The position numbers were made by a program, and so were the translations under genes. This document shows, piece after piece, positions 1 through 8,286 of a stretch of DNA of 64,000 bases (the stretch's first letter is position 1; every line of letters starts with the position of its first letter). The notes beneath the pieces were generated by a model, which saw only the letters and a program-made list of their open reading frames with translations, was not told the DNA's origin and did no database searches. This DNA is from an uncultured Lachnospiraceae bacterium (GTDB lineage: Bacteria > Bacillota > Clostridia > Lachnospirales > Lachnospiraceae): positions 1 to 64,000 of the forward strand of contig CAJUMV010000014.1 in the NCBI GenBank assembly GCA_910587715.1, read 5' to 3'.

Positions 1-221
1 CCCGAATTTGCGGGATTTTCTGTCTCCTCCACATCTGCCGGATCTTGTTCCTCGTCAGCGGGCGTAACATCTGTTACTTCGGGTGTTTCGGATGCTTCCT
101 CAACAACCTCATTTTCCGCTGCCAGAACCGGCATTGCAGTCTGCGGTACCATTGTCAGTACCATAGCTGCTGCGAGCATGATAGAAAGTGTGCGATTAAA
201 CTTCTTTAATACTTTTTTCAT
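1..221 (-). CDS. Secreted protein, N-terminal part only (runs off the window)
   Basis: Only the first 73 codons are present. Translation from the ATG at 221 gives a classical signal peptide: a Lys/Arg-rich start (MKKVLKKFNR), a hydrophobic core (SIMLAAAMVLTM) and an Ala-rich cleavage region (PVLAAE). After this the chain becomes Glu/Asp/Pro/Thr-rich, the same layout as the three giant surface proteins at 34465-39933, 41437-45405 and 46123-50478. A strong AGGAGG lies 10-15 bases upstream of the ATG and a near-consensus promoter lies at 357-385. The mature function cannot be judged because the rest of the gene is outside the window. It is probably another long cell-surface or secreted protein. 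Confidence 0.75.
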   Translation of the reverse strand, partial: MKKVLKKFNRTLSIMLAAAMVLTMVPQTAMPVLAAENEVVEEASETPEVTDVTPADEEQDPADVEETENPANS

Positions 222-356
222 GCTTGGTGTTTTCCTCCTCTTTCATAATATATTTTTAGCCTCGGTCAACGGTGAAAGTAATGATGACCGCGACCAGTTT
301 ACATGAATAAGATGAGATAAGCGAAGCCACCCACCCATCGCACCTTATCATTGACC

Positions 357-385
357 ATTTTATCCCCCGCCACCTTTTTTGTCAA
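357..385 (-). promoter_or_regulatory. Sigma-A type promoter of the secreted-protein gene
   Basis: On the minus strand a perfect -35 TTGACA (380-385) is followed after exactly 17 bases by -10 TAAAAT (357-362). It reads towards the secreted-protein ATG at 221, leaving a leader of about 130 bases. A second TTGACA lies about 20 bases further upstream but has no matching -10. The rest of the gap, 386-589, is AT-rich; I see no gene and no clear terminator in it. Confidence 0.75.
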
Positions 386-589
386 GTCGCGCCACCTTTG
401 CAATGTCAACAAAAAAACAAAGTCTTTTCGTCAATTTGCCTATAAATCTTTGGTACTTTCGTTCGATATGCACCAAATATTGTGGTTTTGCCGTCATATA
501 TATACAATTATGTAAATGTATGGAAATAGTTCGGCGGGGATTGTATTATAAAAAGAACAATTACGGATGTTATGTTTATATCTCAAATA

Positions 590-1408
590 TCAAGCAATTT
601 CCGGAATCGCATATCGGGAAATCCCAAAAATGCCTTCTCTCCCGATTAATTCAAAATCAATTCTGCAGTCAATTCCTTCTTCCTCCAAATATTCCTTCTG
701 CGCTTTCAAGTTCCGCGTCGCATCTGCACTCACCAGCGCTAATATATATCTTATCCGCCCATCCGCCATCAATGCCTTTTTTATCTCCGTAAAGAATCGG
801 TAATTGGAATTTTCAAAACGTTTCGGATTAACCTTACATTCATAAAACTCACCATACTGCATTCTTTCATCCCAGCCGACAATATCAAGCGTTTTTTTAT
901 GTCGAGAATTTCCCTCCCCATATCGTGCAAGAATCAAACTGCCATTTATTCGCAATTCGCAGCCAATTTCATATTGCTTCTCAATTCCCTGAAATCTGTC
1001 CTTAACGAGTGCATCGATCAATGCTTCAAAAAGCAATCCCCGGTACCTTCCCAGTCTACAATCTGCATAACACAGACCACACTTTTCATATAAGTCCTGA
1101 TCAAACCTTCTTGCTTCTTCAGCAAACTCACTATCCACCACATGCCAGTAAAAATCCGTTAGACTATCGGCAAACAATTTATACGCCCTTTTTACAGTTT
1201 CATCATCCTCATTCAATTTATATTTCTCTAACTCCAATGCCTTTTTAACTCTATTGACGATATCTTCACTAAAAGTATCAAAAGTATTTAGTAGCTCGCA
1301 CGTAATCTGGATAAACTGGTCATATTTTGCCGCCGCTCTAACCACTGGCAAAATATACTCACTCACTCCGTAATAGTCTTTATCTGTTCGTCTTAGCCTT
1401 AGTTTCAT
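590..1408 (-). CDS. PD-(D/E)XK nuclease-like protein of a SecB-linked cassette
   Basis: A 272-residue protein I cannot assign to a named family. The N-terminal half is helical and charged. Residues about 130-240 hold an arrangement typical of PD-(D/E)XK nucleases: a helix with Glu (LLFEALIDALV), then Asp in TLDIVGWDE, then ECK in EFYECKV, followed by a helix (FFTEIKKALMADG) and a beta-alpha-beta C-terminus. The start codon is 2 bases after the stop of the SecB-like gene and has no clear ribosome site of its own, so translation is probably coupled. The cassette is visibly more AT-rich than its neighbours, suggesting transfer. Nuclease activity is inferred only from motif spacing; it could be an inactive relative or a non-nuclease. 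Confidence 0.5.
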   Translation of the reverse strand: MKLRLRRTDKDYYGVSEYILPVVRAAAKYDQFIQITCELLNTFDTFSEDIVNRVKKALELEKYKLNEDDETVKRAYKLFADSLTDFYWHVVDSEFAEEARRFDQDLYEKCGLCYADCRLGRYRGLLFEALIDALVKDRFQGIEKQYEIGCELRINGSLILARYGEGNSRHKKTLDIVGWDERMQYGEFYECKVNPKRFENSNYRFFTEIKKALMADGRIRYILALVSADATRNLKAQKEYLEEEGIDCRIDFELIGREGIFGISRYAIPEIA

Positions 1409-1410
1409 AA

Positions 1411-1809
1411 TTATTGCGCTTTCTCCACCGTCTGCAAAACATCAATCGTCGGAAGCATAATGGGCACCTCAAGCATTTTTGCCGTAATGGAATATAAATC
1501 TTCCCTAACATACGACCACAATATCCGTAATCCCTGTACTTCCATAAATCGAGTTACGGTTTGCGGATCGGATATTTCGTCCCCGAACTCAAATACGCCC
1601 ACTTTTTCTTCCTCAATCCAAAAATCATCGTTGTACACTTTTATCCTAATATGTGATTTTCCCGTTTTTTCATCTACATGCTCTCCCTCTGTACTAGCTT
1701 CCACGTTAAATTCTCGACTTACTGTCTGCGATTTCTTTTCCGCATGGAATCGAACCGTTTCAACATGGGTTAACTGTGCCGGATGCATTACCAGTTCTGT
1801 GACATTCAT
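1411..1809 (-). CDS. SecB-like chaperone
   Basis: A 132-residue protein whose second half resembles the SecB fold: a beta-rich region, then RFMEVQGLRILWSYVRED, a long helix, and a hydrophobic segment (PIMLPTIDVL) that corresponds to the SecB pattern around LFPYARE...FPQLNLAPVNF. The total length is close to SecB (about 150). Gram-positive bacteria lack classical SecB; SecB-like proteins in them are mostly linked to toxin-antitoxin-chaperone or phage-defence modules. Here it sits between an unknown helical protein and a nuclease-like protein, which suggests it folds or masks one of them. A good ribosome site (GGGAGGATAACAG) precedes the ATG at 1809. Family membership is read by eye and is moderately certain; the target protein is unknown. 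Confidence 0.6.
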   Translation of the reverse strand: MNVTELVMHPAQLTHVETVRFHAEKKSQTVSREFNVEASTEGEHVDEKTGKSHIRIKVYNDDFWIEEEKVGVFEFGDEISDPQTVTRFMEVQGLRILWSYVREDLYSITAKMLEVPIMLPTIDVLQTVEKAQ

Positions 1810-1849
1810 CTGTTATCCTCCCTCTCCTCGATTTAATAACGCCAGCTAT

Positions 1850-2335
1850 TTATGATGCCAAACACGCAAAAAACAAGGAACCTTTTTCAAGGTTCCCAAT
1901 AAAGCTATACTCTTCCATGCCTGTTCGCGTAAAGTCACCGGCTGCTCCCTCTATCTTCCCAAACATTTCTGTTTGTGCCGTAGCAAAATCACTCGCAAAA
2001 CGCCCCGGAATATAAAACATATGGTCTACCAGCTTTTCAACATTGTTTTCCGAGTTTTCCAGCAAAAACTGATACAATTTTGCGAAGCTCTTCACCTTAT
2101 CAGCCATATCGGCAGGAATTTGTTCCATCGTTCTCATGAAATAAGATAAACCTTCATCTTCCAACCAAAACTCCAATTTCACAATCACACTTCGGTTTTT
2201 ATCCGTGCAGTTTTCATCTTCACACTGCTTGTGCAGATACTCTTCACTCTTTATATAATATTGAATAAACTCTGCAAACTCCGCGCCGCCAACTTCCCAG
2301 TTCTTAACAGTTTCAAGCAATTTTTCTTTTATCAT
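1850..2335 (-). CDS. Unknown helical protein, first gene of the SecB-like/nuclease cassette
   Basis: A 161-residue protein with no family I recognise. It is predicted mostly alpha-helical, acidic, without signal peptide or membrane segment. Two cysteines (CEDENC, about residues 38-43) lie in an acidic loop and one near the C-terminus (FFACLAS). It is the first gene after a strong promoter at 2445-2473 and is followed after 40 bases by the SecB-like gene, so the three genes form one transcription unit. In toxin-antitoxin-chaperone modules the chaperone partners with an aggregation-prone antitoxin; this protein or the nuclease-like one could fill that role. That assignment is inference only. 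Confidence 0.55.
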   Translation of the reverse strand: MIKEKLLETVKNWEVGGAEFAEFIQYYIKSEEYLHKQCEDENCTDKNRSVIVKLEFWLEDEGLSYFMRTMEQIPADMADKVKSFAKLYQFLLENSENNVEKLVDHMFYIPGRFASDFATAQTEMFGKIEGAAGDFTRTGMEEYSFIGNLEKGSLFFACLAS

Positions 2336-2444
2336 GTTTTCCCCTACTTTCTCTTTTCAGATAGCATGACCTGTTTCAGAGCATCTATTCCAAAAAAAGA
2401 AAAGCAACTCGTATCTTTTCTTTCATTTTATGTTCGTGTGTCTC

Positions 2445-2473
2445 AGTGTAGCATACTCAACACCGACAGTCAA
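2445..2473 (-). promoter_or_regulatory. Promoter of the SecB-like/nuclease cassette
   Basis: On the minus strand -35 TTGACT (2468-2473) and -10 TACACT (2445-2450) are separated by exactly 17 bases. The start point would be near 2438, giving a leader of about 100 bases before the ATG at 2335. It lies in the gap downstream of the S41 protease gene and shows the cassette has its own promoter. Confidence 0.7.
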
Positions 2474-2519
2474 TAAATCTTTCACAAATAACAGCCGCCA
2501 TTAATCGCCTCGCAATTTT

Positions 2520-3872
2520 CTACTCCGAAAGCACCGCCACCGCCTTCTCCAACTGATTATCCACATCCCTGTCATAATAAGCATCGCTGTCGAACTCGCA
2601 CACCACATCCGGCTCAATGCCGACCCCGTGGATGTTATTGCCGTTGGGCGTATAGTACGCGCTGATAGTAAGTTTCAGCGCCGTACCGTCGGTCAGGGGC
2701 AGCACCCGCTGAACAATGCCCTTGCCAAAGGTCGTCGTGCCCACCAGCGTCCCCTTGTGATAATCCTTAATCGCGCCCGCCAGAATCTCCGACGCGCTGG
2801 CGGAATTGCCGTTTACCAGCACCGCCAACGGCATATCCAGCTCATTTCTGCCGTCGCAGGTGTACTCGTCGCGCTCGCCGTATTTATCCTCGGTGTAAAC
2901 AATCAACCCTTTGGGCAGAATCTGTCTGGCGATATCCACCACCACATTCAGGCTGCCGCCAGGATTGCCGCGCAGATCGAGAACAAGCCCTTTCGCGCCC
3001 GAACCCTTAATCACAGCCATCGCCTCAGTGAACTGATCGGTGGTCACCTCATCAAACTCGGTAATCTGAATATAACCGATATCGTTTTCCAACATTTCAT
3101 ATTTGACCGTAGGCGCTTCAATCTGCCGCCGTTCCACGTCTATTTCCAGATAATCGGTTTCGCCCTCGCGGTAGATGGTCAGGTGGACCTTCGTGCCCTC
3201 CTCGCCTTTCACGCGCGTCACAATCTCGGAAAGCTCCATCCCCATCGTGCTCTCGCCGTCTACGAGGTAAAGCAGGTCGTCCGCGCGAAGTCCCGCTTCC
3301 TCTGCAGGGGTATTTTCAATAACACCCGATATCTTTCCGAGCCCCGTGTTGGGGTCAATCATCAGATACGCACCGATGCCATAGTAAATGCCGGCGGTAT
3401 CCTGCATCATGTCGTTCCACTCCTCCTCCGTATAATAAACGGAATAAGGGTCGCCGAGCGCGTTCACCATACCGGCATACATACCTTCGGTCATGGCGTC
3501 CACATCGATATCCGCGTCCTGATAATAATACTCGTCGATTACATCTTCAATCGCTTCAAGCTTTTTCTCCGTGTCCTCACTGACAACACTCTCCGCGGTT
3601 CCCTTTTTCGCCACATTCTTGCTGTCCACTGCTTCGTAAACCTTCATGCCCACAAAGACAAAGCCGCACACAAGCGTCGTAAGCGCCACACCGAGCACCA
3701 TCCCGAGCAGAAAGCTGCCGCCTTTGCCGTTTCCGGGCTGGGAAGGCTGCTGCGGGGTGGGAGCGCCGTTATAACCGCCCGGAACGCCGTTACTATTATA
3801 GTAGGTCTGGCGGTTGTCCCCCGGATAGGGATAATCATTATAATAGCGATTGTTATTGTTTCTGGAATCCAA
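2520..3872 (-). CDS. S41 family C-terminal processing peptidase with PDZ domain
   Basis: A 450-residue membrane-anchored serine protease of the Ctp/Prc type. Residues 1-52 are a cytoplasmic Asn/Tyr/Pro/Gly-rich tail, about 54-80 a single membrane segment (FLLGMVLGVALTTLVCGFVF), then a linker, a PDZ domain (about 165-240) that captures substrate C-termini, and the S41 domain with the Ser motif NGNSASASEI (about 355) and the Lys motif TTFGKGIVQ about 25 residues later, forming the Ser/Lys dyad. The start is a TTG at 3872 chosen because AGGAG lies 10 bases upstream; the nearby ATG is out of frame. It directly follows the M23 hydrolase and ftsEX genes, so it probably trims or degrades a cell-wall hydrolase or division protein. 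Confidence 0.9.
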   Translation of the reverse strand: MDSRNNNNRYYNDYPYPGDNRQTYYNSNGVPGGYNGAPTPQQPSQPGNGKGGSFLLGMVLGVALTTLVCGFVFVGMKVYEAVDSKNVAKKGTAESVVSEDTEKKLEAIEDVIDEYYYQDADIDVDAMTEGMYAGMVNALGDPYSVYYTEEEWNDMMQDTAGIYYGIGAYLMIDPNTGLGKISGVIENTPAEEAGLRADDLLYLVDGESTMGMELSEIVTRVKGEEGTKVHLTIYREGETDYLEIDVERRQIEAPTVKYEMLENDIGYIQITEFDEVTTDQFTEAMAVIKGSGAKGLVLDLRGNPGGSLNVVVDIARQILPKGLIVYTEDKYGERDEYTCDGRNELDMPLAVLVNGNSASASEILAGAIKDYHKGTLVGTTTFGKGIVQRVLPLTDGTALKLTISAYYTPNGNNIHGVGIEPDVVCEFDSDAYYDRDVDNQLEKAVAVLSE

Positions 3873-3902
3873 GTTGGGTCATCTCCTTATACACAATATA
3901 CT

Positions 3903-5132
3903 TTATTTTAGGTAGTTCCACGGGCTGGTATAGTTTCCGTTCAGGCGTACGCTGAAATGCAGATGCGGTCCGGTAGAACGCCCCGTAGAACCTACCGCCG
4001 CTATGTTCTGCCCTTTGGAAACGGTCTGCCCTTTGGAAACGTACAGGGCGGAGCAGTGCATATAAATGGTGTAAAGTCCGCTGCCGTGGTTGATCATAAT
4101 GTAATTGCCCATGCTGCCGCTGTAATCCGCCGCCACCACATCGCCGTCGTAAGCCGCCAGAATAGGCGTGCCCGAAGACGCCGCCATATCCAGCCCGTTG
4201 TGGAATTTCTCCACGCCGAGAATCGGGTGCATACGGTTGCCATATTCGTCCGAAATGCGCTTGTATCCCGGGCAGGGCCACGCAAACATGCCGCCGTTAT
4301 AGATTCTTGCCTGCGCGTTTTCCGCTTCCAATCTGGCGCGTTCTTCCGCCACAGCCTTCTCCAAAGCGGCAATCTCGGCGTTCTCCTGCGCAATCATATC
4401 CTCGTATTCTTTGATAGCCGCTTCCTTATTGGCGATATCTCCGCTGACGGAAACAATCTGGGCTTCTTTCTCCCCAATCAGGGTATTGACGTTAGCTTCC
4501 TCCTCCTCGACCGCTTCCCTTGCTTCATCCAGAAGCTGCTTCTCCACTTCCAGCTCTTCCTTGCAAAGCTCCACATACTTGCGCGTCTCCACATATTCAT
4601 TCAGCTTATCCCTGTCGTAGCGGGACAGCGCTTCGATATAATCAGCGCGGTTCACAATCCCTGCAATGCTGTTGGAACCGAAAAGAGTTTCCATATAAAA
4701 AGAGTCGCTTCGCTCATACATGAACTGGATGCGCTTCTTCATGGCGGCATACTGCTGCTCCTGTCTCGCCTGCGCTTCGTCTAAATCTCGCGCCGTCTCC
4801 TCAATCTCTTTTTCTTTTTCGCTAATCATTGTATTATATTGCGCAATGTTCTCCTGTATGTCAGCAAGCTGTCCGTCCAGCTGCTGCACAAAAGCCGTCA
4901 AGTCGTTTTTCGACTGCTCCAGCTCCTTTTTCAGCTTCTCCACGTCGGTCAGACTGCTCTTCAAGCCGGAGACCTGCTCCTTTGCCTTCTCGATCTCCCG
5001 CTCCTTCTCGCGAATACTCTCGCTGGTAACCGCCTGCACGGAAGGCCCCGGCATGGCACAGGAAAGCACAAGTGCAAGGCACAGTGTAACGCCCGCTATT
5101 TTTTTTAATTTCTTTCGGATGCGTGTTTTCAA
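3903..5132 (-). CDS. Secreted M23 peptidoglycan hydrolase with coiled coil (EnvC/PcsB-like FtsEX partner)
   Basis: A 409-residue protein with a signal peptide (hydrophobic core about residues 13-30, ending SVQA), a long heptad-rich coiled coil (about 36-270, rich in Glu/Lys/Gln) and a C-terminal M23 LytM-type domain (about 300-405). The zinc ligands are present: His and Asp in FHNGLDMA (about 312-317) and HLHF near 390. The domain order is that of EnvC and PcsB, extracellular hydrolases or activators gated by FtsEX, whose genes lie immediately upstream. The start is TTG at 5132, supported by AGAGG 7 bases upstream. The likely role is cleaving cross-links during cell separation, with activity controlled by FtsX binding the coiled coil. 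Confidence 0.9.
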   Translation of the reverse strand: MKTRIRKKLKKIAGVTLCLALVLSCAMPGPSVQAVTSESIREKEREIEKAKEQVSGLKSSLTDVEKLKKELEQSKNDLTAFVQQLDGQLADIQENIAQYNTMISEKEKEIEETARDLDEAQARQEQQYAAMKKRIQFMYERSDSFYMETLFGSNSIAGIVNRADYIEALSRYDRDKLNEYVETRKYVELCKEELEVEKQLLDEAREAVEEEEANVNTLIGEKEAQIVSVSGDIANKEAAIKEYEDMIAQENAEIAALEKAVAEERARLEAENAQARIYNGGMFAWPCPGYKRISDEYGNRMHPILGVEKFHNGLDMAASSGTPILAAYDGDVVAADYSGSMGNYIMINHGSGLYTIYMHCSALYVSKGQTVSKGQNIAAVGSTGRSTGPHLHFSVRLNGNYTSPWNYLK

Positions 5133-5157
5133 ACTATATCCTCTGCCTGTTCTCGTT

Positions 5158-6054
5158 TTAGACTCTTAAATGTCTCCTCACCGTTACGATACTTCCCAGA
5201 AAACCGATGCCCACACCCAACCCAAGAGATATGGGCACAAGCACATGAAAGACTTCCCCCACCGATACAAAGCTCAGCAGCGAGGAAAGCTGCGGAAAGC
5301 GGTCCGTCACATAAGACAAAACTACATTGTAAATAGTATAAATGAAGCCAAGCGGCAGCGCCGCGCCGATCAATCCAATCATAATGCCTTCCACCACAAA
5401 CGGGGAGCGGACGAAAAAGTCGGTAGCTCCGATATATTTCATAATATTGATTTCCTCTTTACGGACAGAAATGCCGATTGCCACGGTATTGCTGATTAGG
5501 AAAATGGACACTGCCAGCAGAATCGCAATAATGCCCACGGAAACATAAGCAATCAGCGCATTGATTCCGGTCAGGGTGGTCGCCACCAGTTCCGAGCGGT
5601 TGACCATCCGCACGCCGTCTATGGTTTCCAAATAGGTCACCAACGCGGACTGCATGGACACATCATTCAGATAAACCTGATAGTTGGCGGAATTTTCAAG
5701 CGGGTTCTCCGTAAAGCCGTCACCGTACTCGCCAAGGTACTCATCCCGAAAGCTCTCCCACGCCTCCTGCGCGGAGATAAACTCCATCTTCGCCACCTCG
5801 GGGCGCTTCGAAATCATATCGCCTATCTGTTGAATCCTTATGTCCTCAATGCCCTCGTCAAAAAACACCCAGACAGAGACGCCCTCCTCCGCATTCTTCA
5901 CAATATGCTGGAAATTTGCTAAAACCGCGTAAAAAATGCCGAAAAGAAAAAGGCACGCCGCAATGGTCGCTATGGATGCCAGCGAAAAGAGCTTATTTCG
6001 GAAAATATTGCGGAAGCCCTGCTTCAGCGTATAGAAAAACGTACTAATCCTCAT
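5158..6054 (-). CDS. ftsX: Cell division protein FtsX, ABC transporter-like permease
   Basis: A 298-residue membrane protein with the FtsX layout: one N-terminal membrane segment (about 22-45), a large extracellular domain, and three further segments in the C-terminal third (about 165-285) within the FtsX/MacB-type permease fold. The ATG at 6054 overlaps the end of ftsE by 11 bases, and the ribosome site GGGAGG lies inside ftsE, so the two are translationally coupled. FtsEX does not transport; ATP hydrolysis by FtsE moves FtsX, which switches on an extracellular peptidoglycan hydrolase. The next gene, an M23 protein with coiled coil, is the obvious partner. Confidence 0.95.
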   Translation of the reverse strand: MRISTFFYTLKQGFRNIFRNKLFSLASIATIAACLFLFGIFYAVLANFQHIVKNAEEGVSVWVFFDEGIEDIRIQQIGDMISKRPEVAKMEFISAQEAWESFRDEYLGEYGDGFTENPLENSANYQVYLNDVSMQSALVTYLETIDGVRMVNRSELVATTLTGINALIAYVSVGIIAILLAVSIFLISNTVAIGISVRKEEINIMKYIGATDFFVRSPFVVEGIMIGLIGAALPLGFIYTIYNVVLSYVTDRFPQLSSLLSFVSVGEVFHVLVPISLGLGVGIGFLGSIVTVRRHLRV

Positions 6055-6775
6055 CGATGTACCCTCCCTTTTCCTCGTCGCTGATAATGACGCCGCGGCG
6101 CAGGGTCACCACACGCTTCTGCATCGCGTTCACAATTTCACGGTTATGGGTAACAACAATAACAGTCGTTCCGTTTTCATTAATCTGCTCCAAAAGTTTC
6201 ATAATCTCCCATGAATTTTTCGGATCCAGATTACCCGTAGGCTCGTCCGCCAGAAGAATCGTGGGCTGGTTCACAAGCGCGCGCGCAAGCGCCACTCTCT
6301 GCTGCTCACCGCCGGAAAGCTGTCTTGGCTTCGCCTTATATTTGCCCGCCAGTCCCACAATCGCCAGAATGCTGGGCACATTTTTCTTGATTTCCTTATT
6401 CGATTTCTGGATAATGCGCTGGGCAAACGCCACATTCTCGTAGACGTTCCTGTCCTTCAAAAGACGGAAGTCCTGAAACACAATCCCCAGATTTCTCCGG
6501 AATTTCGGAATCTTCCTGTGCTTAATCTTGGAAAGATCATAGCCCATCACATTGATATAGCCGCTGCTGATGGTAAGCTCTCTCAAAAGGAGCTTAATCA
6601 GGGTAGACTTCCCCGATCCGCTGTCTCCCACGATAAAGACAAACTCACCCCTGCTGATATGAAGGTTCACATCCTTTAAAGCCGGCGCACCAGTAGAGTA
6701 AGCCTTGCTCACATTCGTCAGGTTGATAATCTCATTTTCCACCGCGGGGGCTTTTCTTCTCTTTTTTACTGCCAC
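6044..6775 (-). CDS. ftsE: Cell division ATP-binding protein FtsE
   Basis: A 243-residue ABC ATPase. The Walker A motif GDSGSGKST is at residues 50-58, the ABC signature LSGGEQQR at 153-160, and Walker B with its glutamate (ILLADEPTG) at about 173-181, followed by the H-loop region VVTHNRE. The N-terminus has an extra basic stretch (KKRRK). The start is GTG at 6775, preceded by AGGAGAGAGG, which overlaps the stop of the small gene at 6788-6934. It forms the cytoplasmic half of FtsEX, driving the wall hydrolase encoded two genes downstream. Confidence 0.95.
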   Translation of the reverse strand: MAVKKRRKAPAVENEIINLTNVSKAYSTGAPALKDVNLHISRGEFVFIVGDSGSGKSTLIKLLLRELTISSGYINVMGYDLSKIKHRKIPKFRRNLGIVFQDFRLLKDRNVYENVAFAQRIIQKSNKEIKKNVPSILAIVGLAGKYKAKPRQLSGGEQQRVALARALVNQPTILLADEPTGNLDPKNSWEIMKLLEQINENGTTVIVVTHNREIVNAMQKRVVTLRRGVIISDEEKGGYIDED

Positions 6776-6787
6776 GTTTCCTCTCTC

Positions 6788-6934
6788 CTACTTTTCTTCC
6801 GTTTTCTTATCCTCATTGTCAGATAACTCATTGACTTTCTTCTTCGCTTCCTCTAAGTCCTTACATCCATCCAAAATCATGGAAATCATTTTGATGATTT
6901 TATCAAACTGTTTGTCTGTCATGATTTCTACCAT
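6788..6934 (-). CDS. 48-residue small protein upstream of ftsE, function unknown
   Basis: An intact reading frame of 48 codons from ATG at 6934 to TAG at 6788. The protein begins MVEIMTDKQFDKIIKMIS, is amphipathic helical in its first half and very charged in its second (Lys/Glu/Asp), with a single Cys near residue 24. A textbook ribosome site (GGAGG, 7 bases before the ATG) supports translation, and its stop codon lies inside the ribosome-binding region of ftsE, so it is probably co-translated with FtsEX. It starts 17 bases after the regulator gene at 6952. I do not recognise the family; it could be a regulator or stabiliser of FtsEX. Confidence 0.65.
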   Translation of the reverse strand: MVEIMTDKQFDKIIKMISMILDGCKDLEEAKKKVNELSDNEDKKTEEK

Positions 6935-6951
6935 ATCCTTTCCTCCAAATA

Positions 6952-8040
6952 TCAGAATTCAAATGACTCCATATATTTCATATATTTTACCACCATCAAA
7001 GCGATTTTAAATGTGATGGCGTCCTCAAATATCCGCAGATCCAGCCCTGTGCTCTTCTGCAGCTTATCCAGACGGTAAACAAGCGTATTTCTGTGAATAA
7101 AGAGCTGTCTCGAGGTCTCCGACACGTTCAGGGAGTTCTCGAAAAACTTATTGATGGTGACAAGCGTCTCCTCGTCGAACTCGTCAGGGCTCTTGCCGTC
7201 AAAAATCTCCTTAATGAACATCTTGCACAGCGGAATCGGCAGCTGGTAGATCAACCGCCCGATACCAAGCTCGCTGTAAGCGATGACATCCCGCTCGCCA
7301 AAGAAAATCTTCCCCACGTCCAGCGCCATTTTCGCTTCTTTATAAGAACTGCTGACGCCTTTGATCTCATTTACCACCGTACCGTAGGCAATGCGGACAT
7401 TCTGAAAGCTCTCCTTGCGCAGATAAGCCGCCACTGCAGCCGCGCACCGCTCAATCTCCCGGGGGCTGTCGTCCTCGGACAAATCCTTCACCACAATAAC
7501 GTTGTTTTCGTCCACAGCAGTGATAAAGTCTTTATTGTTCACGCCGAAATACGCACGCACGCTCTCAAGGGCATTGCAGTCCTTACCATTGTCTGTCTCC
7601 ACAATGAGCGCAACGCGTCTGACGTCTGTCTGAATATGTAACTTCTTCGCGCGGCTGTATATATCCACCAGAAGCAGGTTATCTAGAAGCAGGTTTTTCA
7701 CGAAATTATCCTTGTCAAACCTCTCTTTATAGGCAATCAGCAGGTTCTGAATCTGGAACGCCACCATTTTCCCCACCATGTAGACGTCCTCGCCCACGCC
7801 GCCTGCCACCAGAATATACTCCAGCTGCTGCTCGTCAAAAATCTTAAAATACTGATACCCTTGAATCTCCTGCGAATCCGCCGGGGAACCGGCGAACTCC
7901 GCCGCCGCCCTGCTGCACCGCTCCATCTCCTCCGTCGTCATAGCCGCCGCCTTCCCGTCCACGTCCATGACACAGAGTTCCACTCTGGCAATTGCTTTCA
8001 GACCCTCAATCGTATTTTGCAAAATCTGATTTGAAATCAT
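6952..8040 (-). CDS. PucR/CdaR-type transcriptional regulator
   Basis: A 362-residue protein. The N-terminal part (about 1-130) resembles the sugar-diacid recognition/GAF-like sensor of CdaR regulators, the middle a GGDEF-like degenerate domain (about 150-270, without a GGDEF motif), and the C-terminus is a PucR-type helix-turn-helix: LNVSETSRQLFIHRNTLVYR, near residues 310-330. Such proteins control uptake or utilisation of carboxylic acids, purines or other small molecules. Here it is first in line with ftsEX and the wall hydrolase, so it may regulate that operon instead. The ligand cannot be told from sequence. Confidence 0.8.
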   Translation of the reverse strand: MISNQILQNTIEGLKAIARVELCVMDVDGKAAAMTTEEMERCSRAAAEFAGSPADSQEIQGYQYFKIFDEQQLEYILVAGGVGEDVYMVGKMVAFQIQNLLIAYKERFDKDNFVKNLLLDNLLLVDIYSRAKKLHIQTDVRRVALIVETDNGKDCNALESVRAYFGVNNKDFITAVDENNVIVVKDLSEDDSPREIERCAAAVAAYLRKESFQNVRIAYGTVVNEIKGVSSSYKEAKMALDVGKIFFGERDVIAYSELGIGRLIYQLPIPLCKMFIKEIFDGKSPDEFDEETLVTINKFFENSLNVSETSRQLFIHRNTLVYRLDKLQKSTGLDLRIFEDAITFKIALMVVKYMKYMESFEF

Positions 8041-8257
8041 TCCCCCACCCCTCTTATGTTTCGTAACAATTCACTATGCCTTTCAGCCCCATAATTTCTA
8101 AAAAGCAAAAGCTAGGTTCTATTTTAATCTATATTTACAAAAAAATCTACCTGCATTCGTGAATTTTTTGTGTACTTTTTAAGATTTTTGACGATTTTAA
8201 AGTTTTCACGACATTGTTAAAATTGCATATTGTTACCACCAACGGAGGTATGATAGA

Positions 8258-8281
8258 ATGAAAGAGAAGAAAGGTTGGTGA
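8258..8281 (+). CDS. Seven-codon upstream open reading frame (putative leader peptide of yjfB-like gene)
   Basis: ATG at 8258 follows a perfect GGAGG (8244-8248) with 9 bases spacing and encodes MKEKKGW before TGA at 8279-8281. The stop lies 5 bases before the yjfB-like ATG at 8287, whose own ribosome site (AAAGG, 8270-8274) is weaker and lies inside this leader. Translation of the leader could therefore couple to, or gate, the downstream gene. Whether it is translated is inference. Confidence 0.35.
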   Translation: MKEKKGW

Positions 8282-8286
8282 TTTTT

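Noticed and set aside
590..2335. Prophage or integrative element boundary
   Set aside because: No integrase, attachment repeat or phage gene is visible near the cassette; acquisition is suggested only by base composition.
2628..3911. A 427-codon open frame on the plus strand across the S41 protease gene
   Set aside because: It is an antisense shadow of a clear S41 protease with PDZ and catalytic motifs; its translation is His/Arg/Val-rich, without ribosome site or family pattern. Many similar plus-strand frames elsewhere were dropped for the same reason.
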